Under the pieces are notes generated by a model, which searched no databases, was not told where the DNA came from, and saw only the letters and a program-made list of their open reading frames with translations. A stretch of DNA of 64,000 bases from Bryoerythrophyllum caledonicum. Taxonomy: Eukaryota > Streptophyta > Bryopsida > Pottiales > Pottiaceae. Positions 43,597 through 54,783 of this stretch are shown in pieces. A program made the translations under genes and the position numbers. The stretch is from positions 16,272,904-16,336,903 of the forward strand of contig OZ020517.1 in the NCBI GenBank assembly GCA_963971425.1, in the 5' to 3' direction. Each line of letters starts with the position of its first letter. The first letter of the stretch is position 1.

Positions 43597-46500
43597 ATGG
43601 CACCACCAAATATTGACAGAATTTGGGAGAGCCACGGCTGGTGGATCGCGGAAGTGGATGAGTCGAGCGCCTTCTTATGGGTGACGGATTATCCCTTTGA
43701 GTTGGGGAAGCGTACATCGGCGTTGGAGAAGAGTTTTGGCAAAATCCAAGCAATCACTCTTCGACGTGATGATATGGTATACGTTACTTGCGCAGTGGGT
43801 CCAGGTCAATCGGAGGTGAAGACTTCTCTTTCGAAGAAGTTGCTTCTTGCACCTGTCCCTTTGAATCTTCTTCAAAATCTAGGTCAGGTGAAATTCCTCA
43901 AATCCTTGCAGATGTTTTGGTTAAACATCTCTCTTGCGGTATGTACTGCTAGACACAACAACGTCTTAGCCTGTTTAGCATTATCACCGGAGATGGTGTT
44001 GAAGGCTAAGAAGATTATGGAAGAACATATTAGATATGAGGCATTTCGGGAGAGGGACCCATCACGTGCGACAACTCAAGCTCCACTAGCGGAACCAGAA
44101 GAAACAGAAGTTTATCGAATTCTTGCTGAGCCGTTGCAACTGGATTGGCGACCATTAGAGGGAGGCAGGGGAAGTGGAGGCCAACATCCGACCATAGCTT
44201 CTAAGGTACAAACATTACCTAATCCTCCATTAACGAGTAGACGTCCTACGAAGAAGCCACGGCGTGTTGAGAGTGATGTAACTTCTGGTTCCAGAAAAGG
44301 CCCATCATGTTTGGATCCAAGCGGGAGGAGGTTGATTGGGAGAAGTGTAAGATTAGGTCGGAGGGGTCCTAGGTCGGAGCTAAGGACGTCCGATGGTCAT
44401 CGTAGGGCCCCAACATCTACACCGAGAGATTTAGCTGATTTGTCAGCCATGGCGCCAGAGGAAAAAACATTTCACAACCTATCAAACAGTGCACCAGAGG
44501 ATTTTGAAGACATTGCAGAGATACCACAGGATGTTCCAACTTCAATGTATTTAAAAGCACCAGTGCCTACAGCGGAGGAGATTGCAAAACGATCAGTGTG
44601 GGGGAATTTTGTATTTAAGGCACACATAGACCGCATTGTCTTTGTGGAGAATCTGGAAACGAACCACCGGGTTTTATCACAGAAGAGGGTCAGAGAAATA
44701 TTTAACCGCTTAAGAGACCCAGAATCTATGACTCGGGTGAGTAGATTGGTACTTCGACCGATCAGATACATCGTGCATACTACCACTGATGATGGTGTCG
44801 TTGAGAAGGTGGAGTTGCCATTTCCGTTGGTAGGAACCGCACGAGAGTTTGAACGCATGTTCATTGCACACGGGAGTGCTTCTGCAGAGGGTGCCATGGG
44901 ATCCCAGTACTCTTGGCTTCAAGATCATATCATTTGAGAACCGGTGAATGGGCAATAGATACTAGCAGCTTGTAAGTTTGCACAACAGCAGTGGAGAGAT
45001 GGTACCATGCCTTTAAATGAGTACCTCGACATGTTCGAGCGGCGGGAGGCCTCTTTTGTGGTGTATGATGATCGTCGCTTTTACATTGAGAAGTCTGCGC
45101 GGATCAACGTGGCGGAGTTCAAGAGACAGTCATATTCTACCATGGAGGAGGATTTGAGGAAGATCCGTCAGATTTGGGATCTATACGGGAGGCCTTATAA
45201 CACACTACGTGCGGACGATTCAAGCAGGGCTGTTGCTTTGGTGAGTGTGGCAAGTACAGTGCATAAGTTGCCCAAGGGAGATGAAGTTGTCACGGTGAAG
45301 AGGTTGGCCAAAAACATGGAGGATCTGACAAATCATGCATGGAATCCGAGCAATGACTGCTTCGAAGCTATAATTCAAATATGCAAGGACTACGAAGACG
45401 GCATTCTCTTCTACAGCAAGGAGGAAGAGGACAAGTGGAAGGACATGGCGAGGAAGAAAGAGCTAGATCCAAATGTGGACGTACGACCAACAAGAAAGGA
45501 GATGACGTAGAATTGGTTGAGGCTGTTAGGTAGGATTCCGAATCCATATTATCTTCGGTTGGCAAAGTCTGCTGCAGCGAAGCCCGTGAAGGAGGATGGA
45601 GTAAGACCTCGTCAAACATATTACTTCGATGGTGTAAAAGACAAGAATCTACATCCTTGTACGATTGCCGGTGTGGTTGACCAATATCAGAGACGAGAAG
45701 CTGTGATGAATTCCATCCGTTGGTTGATGGTGGAGAACAAGGAAAGTACACCTAATTCCATGGAGGAGTTCTTTCATATCCGTATAAGGAAGTATTTTCC
45801 GAGGAGTAACGCACAACTTGATCCTTTGGAAAGCTTTTGAATGCTTCCACAAAAAAAAACTTGGACTGCTCATGTGCGGGGGAGGGTGTCTAATCTGGAA
45901 GACATAGGCTACCTCATCCCCCCTTCCATCAGGTTTCATTATGGTGACATCGCAATAGGGGGACGTGGATACATTGGACTATCCGTGGATGTGGGAACTG
46001 GCTACTGCTAATTGGGAATGGCAGATGGTAGTTAAGAGGCCAGGCCAGAACGACACACAAAATCTTCTTCCGGTTCGGTGTAGAAGAGGGTTATTCCGCA
46101 CCGACTACATAGAGCTGGGGAAACCATGTTTGTGGGTGATTGATTGTCGACGTGGCGGTGGGAGACATGGAGATGGTCATTGGGGAGACGCACAATTATC
46201 CGCAGCTTTTGCACAGCTGATATTATGGATGGCAAATATTGAACGATGGAACGTCATCTTCTTGTTACCAGCAGCCGTGTATGCCAACGAAGAGTTTTTC
46301 ACGAAGGTGAAGCTTCCAGAGGGATGTACTATGCGACTTGGATGTTGGGCATTTGATCTGAACTCGGTTAATCCCTATGCTCTCGATTTTACAGAGAATG
46401 GGCGTTTGGAGCAAGTAGTACAACCGATTGGCGATGTTGTGATTTGTATGCAGCACCCTGTGGGTACATCTCCTGGCCCGAGCTATGTTTCTCGAGACGT

Positions 46501-47559
46501 TCCACTTCCACTTGTTTTCTTGGATCACTGGAGTGAGGCACGCCAACCCTCTGAAGTTGATTCACTTGAGAGATCTCCATCAGAGCTGACAAGACTAGTG
46601 GGCTCATACTTGCCCCGTGGTTGGGGTTTAGTGGCGTGTAGCATATCGACGGCCATTCCCACGATCCTTGAAGGAGATTTCCAGGGATCTGAGGTTTTCA
46701 TCATTTACGATTGTACAGACAGAGTTTCATTCCTGTACAATGAGTTGTCCGACAATTTCCAAGGACAACTATTGGTCAGGACTGGTGGAATAAGTACTGG
46801 TTGCAACATCGTACTTGAGACCGAAGAGGCGGATGGTGGAATGAGGAATGAAGACGACAATGAGGATGGAGGTGGTTTACACGAGAGATTGCCACGTTCA
46901 GGTACCACTGAAGATTTCTCATCTCGCAGTGGTTCAGATGCCGATGAAGATGGAGTGAATCAGTCTCCTCCAAGAGAGAGGATTCCATCAACGCAGCGGG
47001 CGGTGGGAGATACTTCAGGGAAGACGTCTGCAACACCTACAGAGAGGATGCAAGATACCGATGTAGTGGATGTTGGTTTGGCGGCAGGGGCAGGAGGGGG
47101 GCGTACTTTGATGGTCCTAGGTTGGAGATGGAGGAAGAATAATTGGATTCATTGGAATTTTTTTCGGTGCAGAGGAGGATTCCACATCCTTCGATGCCTT
47201 CTCAATCAGAGCCTGTATCGGAGACACAAGAGACGTTCGAAGGTACTCAGAGTGATACCAGACCAGGTTTGCCTTCCGTTCCAAGATCTAGCGTGTCCGA
47301 GGACATCATTGCATTTCAGGGGGCCTTCTCGTTAGAGCGAGAGATGTCCTTCAATCCAGAGGATGGCTTTTTCTACAATGATGATAGGATAAGGCATATG
47401 CGGGAGGGTGTTCCTGGCAATTACCAATATGTTGAGTGTGCGTCCATTGGCATCGAAGATGTGGAAGATCGTCCAGTGCAGGATCATGAACTGTCCGCTA
47501 TGGTAAGTAGCGCCATTGAACACGTGGAGGGAGTCGTTCCGCCAGAAGATGAGCTCTGA
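43597..47559 (+). pseudogene. Second gene region of the 10 kb transposon, unrecognised product
   Basis: The ATG at 43,597 follows an acceptor-like atacag and starts MAPPNIDRIWESHGWW. The frame stays open to 44,937, then continues in the same frame past TGA (44,935-44,937) and TAG (near 44,960 and at 45,508-45,510) to 45,840. A shift at a G run near 45,960 leads into a 456-codon frame with DTLDYPWMWELATANWEW and WGDAQLSAAFAQLILWM. A second shift near a G run at 47,095 leads to the tail, which ends EDEL and is also kept in the 7 kb copy. The middle is basic (KKPRR); the tail is acidic and Ser-rich. I recognise no family. It may be one long gene or two. Coding DNA is GC-richer than the flanks, arguing for past selection. 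Confidence 0.65.
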
Positions 47560-48169
47560 GCCCTGGAGCTATATACTATAGTAGAGCATGCACGCAGTTT
47601 AGGTGACAAGTACGTTAGTATAATGCAGTTTGAGATGTGTCTATCGTTCGGTGGGTGGTATATATTTATATATTGGGTGGTCCATATGATATGTTTGATT
47701 TTAGAATTCCTCAGCAATTTAGTGGAATTGCTTGATTATGTATTTTTTTGCATTATAAAATATAGTGAGGTATTTTATACTGTCTTAGAAAATTGCATGT
47801 ATATTTTTGTATCTCTTACACATTGTATTTGTAGTGCACTACTCTAGAATCCTATAATAACTCATAACAAATTTATAATCTCTTTGGGCGCATGATTATA
47901 ATTTTGTAGTAGGATTTGTAAACTAGAAGAGATATCATATATTTTCTAAAAAAAGGTAGGGAATGTAAAAAATATATTACTGATATGAACATGAAGTTGC
48001 CAAGGTATGACACGACAAACACCAAAATTTTTTGACAAAAAACATACTAAACTTTTGCCAAATTTTGATTTAAAAAAAAGTTATGAGCAAATAACTTGCG
48101 GCTTTCTACGAGCAACCAGTGCACTTGGCCAAGGGCATAATTGCTTAATTGCGTGTTAATAGTTCTAAA

Positions 48170-48860
48170 ACTTGTGGTGTAAATGAAACTTTCATTCCAA
48201 GCTAAAATTAGAATATCAATCAACTGTGGTTGTAGGCCAAATGTTCAAATTGCAATAACTTATACAATTTTATGTGTTTTTCAAAAGTCACACTGGAATG
48301 GAAACCAGACTTCATAAGCTTTATTTCATTTAGTTGAACCCAAATTCAAAGAATATCATTTTAATGACTCAAATTCGAATCTGAAACTAAAGCTAGAAGT
48401 TTCAAAAATTCACCTCATTGAGATCCATGTCACAAACATGATTACCTCAATGAAACAAGTCTCATCATCATCTAATGCTTACACATTCAATAAACTCTCC
48501 CTAAAAAGATTGGATAAACGACAATTGTTTACATCAATCATCATCCGCAAACGTCATCGAAGAAGCCACTTTTTGGTTGCTCCATTATTTGAATTCTCCT
48601 CATATGCACATTGCTTAATCTACCGGTCATCGTGCGGTATACCTTAGTGTCCAAAAGTGACCACTTTGTACAACACTCTAATTAATGATATTTAGTGTTG
48701 TCCATACTAACTTTTTTGAAAGGCTAAAAGCTTTTATCTGAGGTGAATATTTTTACCTACAACAAACACGCCCACACTCATAAGTGCAGAATACCTTCAT
48801 GACCATAGTTGGTAAAAAAATTCACCAAGAATAAAAAGTAATAGCATGTTCAAGTTAACT
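48170..48860. other. No gene seen
   Basis: AT-rich. Near 48,678-48,716 aatgatatttagtg is inverted near 49,205-49,235, suggesting an older element around the MITE at 48,862. Confidence 0.4.
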
Positions 48861-48861
48861 A

Positions 48862-49200
48862 CACTAAAAATTATATTTAGTGTTGGATGACAATTGGTGT
48901 ATTTACCACCAACATGCCCCAACACTATTAGTCAACTTGTGGACAATTAGTGTATTGGGGCCACCATTTCTTAATGGCAGCCTCCCTTTTAGACGCCAAA
49001 GTTGCAAGTTGCATAATTAATATATATTTCAAAATCTAACACTAAATGTCAACTTCTTCATTTTTCAATTCTTTAAATCTTACTATTGTTCACAATTGGT
49101 GTTGGAATTGACAATTAGAGTTGCTACAATTCTACCCTTGTTGACAATTGGTGTTGTTGTTCGTGTTTAGTGTTGCCAACACTAAATTTAATTTTTAGTG
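48862..49200. mobile_element. Short CACTA-ended MITE
   Basis: The left end cactaaaaattatatttagt and the inverse of the right end (cactaaaaattaaatttagt) match at 19 of 20 bases, over 339 bp. Internal acaattggtgtt words repeat. No ORF. Target duplication is unclear; the flanking cta and tag may extend the TIR. Confidence 0.75.
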
Positions 49201-49209
49201 TAGTACAAC

Positions 49210-50650
49210 TGTCACTAAATATCATTATTAGCAGGGCCTTTTTTGGGGCAAAAAACTAACAAACAAGCATTGCAATCCAGCGTGGATTCGGTAATAAATT
49301 AGAGGGAAGTTCTATAAGTGGCCCTAAGGGAATCTGGCTAAATAATAAATTTAAATCATTAAAAAATAAATTAAAAAGAAACCCACCCTCCGAAAAACGC
49401 TTGATGGGGGCAAAAGTATGGGCGTCCTTGTGATTGAATGAGCTTGAGCGGCGTAAAAGGAGGAGTTGTTTGTCGTGAATGCGGAATGGGGGCCAGAGAA
49501 TGGACGACCGAGGCTGCAGCAGAGGGAATGTCTCCACTCACTTCCCTTGTGCGTTGACTGAGGCTGTGAGTGTGATGAAGCTTTTTGCTTGTTGCTTCCT
49601 TTCAAGCATCTGTCAATATCCTCCAGCATCTGCCTCTTGTAAATGTTCAAATCAACCCCTAAACCTGAGAGATTTGTAAAGGTTAGGAGTTTGATTGAAA
49701 CTGCCTTTGGATTTATATAGACATACCACAAGAAGAAAAATTAGTGAAGGCTCATGATCATGGAACAACTTCATTGCGGGTTCGAACTCATAAACCACTT
49801 AAGGACGACAGGGTGACCACGCCTAGAGAATCCACGAGTGTAATAGATCGCGCATGAGGTCAAGATCTACACAAAGGCTACATTTCATGGCTGCTAGACA
49901 TTGGTCATCAGTGTAATTCACCCGTCAAACTCCAATGCACATTCTCACTACATTCGTTGGAAGTGCAGGAATTCAAAGAACTTTTATTAGGCCGCGGATC
50001 AAACAAAGATGAAGTATTGGTAAAGATATTCATAAATTACTCTAGACGTGACTACCTATGGGCCTCTCGTCCTTAAAGGGTTAACGAATATTATAATGTC
50101 CAAAAAATACTTTACAGTTATTAATCCTACATTAAATGAATTCAAATTTAAAAAATATACAAAGGTTAAAAAAACATAATGACTAGATGAACGGATAAAA
50201 TAAATTAAAAAGAAAATGATAAAAAAATAAAAAAAATAAAAATTAGAGTTCTCTTAGAGCCCTGGTTGTCAACTCAATGCGCAGAGGACAAGAGTGACCC
50301 ACACAGCAACGAACTCTGCGTTTTGTACAGTACATCACGTCAACAACGTGAAATTTGTCTCAACGATTGAAACAACAGCTCCACAAGGACACTCATAATG
50401 TCCCTGGCACAGCACACAAAGTGCACCACCTGGACCTCAAAGACTATCACAAGTACATACTTAGCTATTCCACCATTTGAAATATGACTTCAGAAGAAAT
50501 TAATCACCAATTTTGACATTATTCCAATTCTCAGGCTCTAACTGGAAAGCCTGCATTCTCAACATCTAAACTAAGTTCCTGGCATTTTGGAGAGGGCAAA
50601 CTAAAATTGCTTCCGATGCACATGGCTAGAAGAGGGAGGATACAAGGTTT
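49210..50650. other. No confident gene
   Basis: On the minus strand about 49,560-49,660 a segment reads VDLNIYKRQMLEDIDRCLKG between splice-like sites and could be an orphan exon; the family is not recognised. The rest, up to the last NDUFAF3 exon, is AT-rich and featureless. Confidence 0.3.
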
Positions 50651-50656
50651 TTCTTT

Positions 50657-52932
50657 TCATGTACCTTGCGGCAACATGGCTGCTGCTACTAATCGCCCTT
50701 CTTCGTTTAGAAAGTTGAATGTTGAGGTTGCATTCGCCTAAGAGAGAAAGAAGTTGCACAGAAAAGTTAGAGAGAGAAATCCCACATTGTAGCTCACATC
50801 TACAATATTAAATGATCTGCTTGAAATGAAAAACTGGTAGACACCATGAGTTTTGACCTCTTTTTTATCATTTTAAGTAATTGAAATCAGCTCTAAGTAG
50901 CTCTAAATTTCTAGAAGCAGCTCATCGAGGAAAAGGCGTCATGGTGCACCTTCTTCATCTCTAAAGCTAGTTCTTACTTGAGTTCAAAGACCACAAAATT
51001 CAATAAGGATTCTAGTTAAAGACCATCATCAAATTCTTCCATTGATCTAAAAGCTACGTGAGCAAAGTATTACAAACGAAAAAAGGGGTACCTTGGATGA
51101 CTTTACAAATAAGATTGATACAACTAATTTGTAAGAAATTGATGGAAGAAATGTTGGGTGGCAACCGTGTCTACAGCTTCAAGCTTGATGCCATTTGAGC
51201 GGAGGTAGTCACGCAGCTCTTTGCTGACTCGGCCCATCCTTTTTCCACAGCCTAGAATCAATATTTCTGCTTTCACATCAAGGCAATGAGATGAGTGAAC
51301 AATACAGTTGCATTCCAATCTCTCAACTTACTGAATCATAAACATTAATCTACATACCAGGAGCCGGTCGTAGAAGTTCAAATAGCGCCAAACTGCTCAA
51401 ACACAACCCCAGAAAATGAGTTAGCACCTTTAATCATGCAAGTTGCAAAAAGATCCAGTTCTACAGCTCTTAACCATAACCGACACCTACAAAATGGGTA
51501 TATCCAACCCACTTCCATCCCATTACCACCCATTCAATTGGCTATTAATCAAGACCCCTTACTTTTGGTCCGGGCTTTTGGGGTACCTATTGGCGGCCAC
51601 CAGCTAAACATGGTAGCACAATTTGAAAAATCATAACTAATTCACATTTCATTGGAAAAATATGAAATCACTTGGGTTGAAATTGTAATTCTATTGACTA
51701 TTACTGGAAAAATAAAATTATCATTACTTGTCCTCTCCATATATGCACATTGCTTAACTTGTGGGTTAATATTAACAAATGTCTTTGTAAGAACATGCAG
51801 GGTGTATATTATACCTGTCAGGTGTGATTTCATCAAATGCTTTGGGAGTCCATTTCAGAGTGAACCTGCTGAGACATATAATTGCACCCTCCATTTCCAC
51901 TCCATTGGCATAGAATTTGTTCTCGTCATACCTGCCTCAGGATATCACAGTAGTAGTAGTAAGAACTCCAGCCTCTCTGGGGAGGTTGGCGTAAATAAAG
52001 TGTTTGTTCGTTCCTGTCACTATATCGTTGTCCACAGGACAAGGATCAGAATATTATATACACCATTCAGAACTACAAACACTTGAATTCAACATTATTC
52101 CTTGCAAAAGTGGAATATGAAAGTACCCATTTATGCGAACTTTCTCTGCTGTGTCTGCTCCTGCAAACACATCAAACTCCTCATAATTCCCATACGCACG
52201 TCTGCACACTCCCAAATCCCTGCAAAAATTAGAAAAAATACAAAATTCTATGAAAGGGAAAAGCCCGAAAACCCTGAATGATGCAAGTCATTCTAAGAAG
52301 AGTAAACACTACTTCTTGGTGCACTCTAGAACATCAAAATTGTCTGAAAAATCTGTATTTTATGCCTTCCATGCTGTTAAACCCTAAACCCTAAAACCCA
52401 ATTTGACTTATAAAGCTCTCCTCAACCCAATTTGACTTATAAAGCTCTCCTCTGCTCTCCATTGCAAGTCATTTTGAGGATAAAATTCATACCCATTAAC
52501 TCCACTTCTTGGTGCACTCTAGAAACACCAAAATCATCTGAGAAATCTGTACTATATGCTGTTAAACCCTAAACCTTAAAAATCAATTTGATTTAAGAAG
52601 CTCTTCTCTGCTCTTCATTGCAAGTCATTTTAAAATAAGAATTCGTACCCATAAACACCACTTCTTGGTGCACTCTAGAACACCAAAATCATCTGAAAAA
52701 TCTGTAATATGTGCCACTGATTTCGCACTAAAGCATGCCTAATTAACAGAATCCAATACGCAACCAACTTGTGAAAAGTTATGTGGCCCTTAAACCTTAA
52801 AACCCTCGGAGGCCTAAAACATGGAAGGCCGCACCATGACAAGGGAAGCGAGAGACAAAACCTGAGACGGGGGAGCCATGATCCTCGAGACGTGATCCCC
52901 CGCATCATCACAGCGCCTCCAAATCTTGCCAT
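50657..52932 (-). CDS. NDUFAF3: Complex I assembly factor NDUFAF3 homologue (DUF498/Mth938), six exons
   Basis: Exons on the minus strand are 52,932-52,862, 52,219-52,127, 51,931-51,815, 51,392-51,358, 51,266-51,166 and 50,737-50,657. All introns are GT-AG, phases join exactly, and the product is 165 aa, close to plant homologues. The N-terminus (MARFGGAVMMRGITSRG) is basic and free of acidic residues, as in mitochondrial presequences. The Mth938-like domain runs from about residue 45 to the end, with VEMEGAIICL, LKWTPKAFDEITPDSLALFE, PEILILGCGKRMGRV, IKLEAVDT and STFNFLNEEGRLVAAAMLP, all conserved in the family. In animals the protein helps build the early complex I core; the plant role is inferred. 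Each exon is short, so no single frame exceeds 65 codons. Intron 3 is mostly a MITE, and intron 1 holds tandem repeats. Confidence 0.92.
51472..51790 (+). repeat. MITE M2 copy filling intron 3 of NDUFAF3
   Basis: Matches 53,380-53,680 in reverse and 20,040-20,215 in part, with shared blocks atatccaacccacttccatc and tatgaaatcacttgggttga. It occupies about three quarters of the intron between 51,815 and 51,392. Confidence 0.82.
52283..52700. repeat. Tandem repeat of about 160-180 bp in intron 1 of NDUFAF3
   Basis: Three copies beginning gcaagtcatt (52,283, 52,463 and 52,619; the last partial) share cttcttggtgcactctagaa and gctgttaaaccctaaacc. The first copy has an internal 29 bp duplication (caatttgacttataaagctc). 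Confidence 0.85.
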
Positions 52933-53379
52933 GGCTCCACAAAACGGGCACCAGTCGCTTCTTCTCTTCCACAAGATTCAGCTGCAAACTTACAATAACT
53001 CTACCTCACATTACAAATTCCAGTCCTTCTGTTAGAGAGCTCTAAGAAAAAAAATGACTAGAGAGCTCTAAACAATATTAAGTGCTCTCTCAATTGCAGG
53101 AGCCTGAGCTTACCATTGAGGTGTTTAGATGCAATAAGGTTATGGGTGAGTAGTTCCAACTTCTCTGCTTGGCACTGTCATAAGACTGGGTTTAAGAATG
53201 AAAGGCAGTGATGCAAGTGGCAGGCATTCTGGAATGGCATGAGTTGCTAAAGTATTCATTTGGAAATGAGCTCCAATTCTGTGAGTTACCTTGGATGCCA
53301 TGTGGCGTTTTGCGCATTTGCCACATGGGATTGCTTGAGGTCTCTCTCAATAATTGATGGGGTGTAAGGTAAACCCTCC

Positions 53380-53680
53380 CATAACCGACAAGTCAGGCAT
53401 ATATGGAGAGAGCAAATAAAAATAAATCTATTTTTCAGTGATAGTTAATAGGATTACATTTTCAACCCAAGTGATTTCATATTTTTCCGATGAAAAATGA
53501 ATTAGTTATGAATTTTCAAAGTGTGCTAAAATGTTTGGCCACCAAAAGGTAACCCACAGAAGCAACGACCAAAAGCAGGGGGTTAGAAAACCTCCATTTG
53601 GAACTTGGTGCATGGTAATGGGATGGAAGTGGGTTGGATATATTTCAAATTCATAGGCATTGGTTATGGGATTTGGTTGG
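53380..53680 (-). repeat. MITE M2 copy upstream of NDUFAF3
   Basis: Inverted relative to the intronic copy. It lies about 450-750 bp before the NDUFAF3 start codon. Confidence 0.8.
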
Positions 53681-53689
53681 TTTTGGGGG

Positions 53690-54651
<962 letters not shown>

Positions 54652-54783
54652 GAATAAGGCACCTGTTAAATTTACTGAAGCCATCAAACCTGGCCTATAC
54701 ACTTGAGATGGAGGTGGAAACACACCAATCGAGCGGTACATCACGTTGGAATAGTACATAATATGTACTCCAATTCAGTACCC

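Larger units (their letters stand above)
38153..48156. mobile_element. 10 kb two-gene TIR transposon with a DUF7869-type protein
   Basis: Ends read acacgcaattaagcaattat inward on both sides, about 29 of 30 bases matching, flanked by taa at 38,150-38,152 and 48,157-48,159. The element is 10,004 bp. The minus-strand gene (41,949-38,721) encodes a DUF7869-type protein; the plus-strand gene region (43,597-47,559) encodes unrecognised products. They diverge from a shared AT-rich centre that holds nested MITEs. Both genes carry several disabling changes. A 3 bp TWA duplication would suit PIF/Harbinger or similar superfamilies, but the TIR sequence and proteins do not match any I can name. No capsid, polymerase or integrase-like gene of a virus-like element is visible. 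A deleted sister copy lies at 6,116-13,166. Confidence 0.9.

Noticed and set aside
38721-47559. All frameshifts as sequencing errors
   Set aside because: Some lie at G runs and could be errors, but in-frame stops, an 8 bp duplication in the F-box gene and clean SEC14, amylase and NDUFAF3 frames argue for real decay.
38153-48156. Large virus-like element (Polinton kin)
   Set aside because: No capsid, DNA polymerase, integrase or protease signature; short TIRs, a 3 bp duplication and a DUF7869 gene fit a DNA transposon better.
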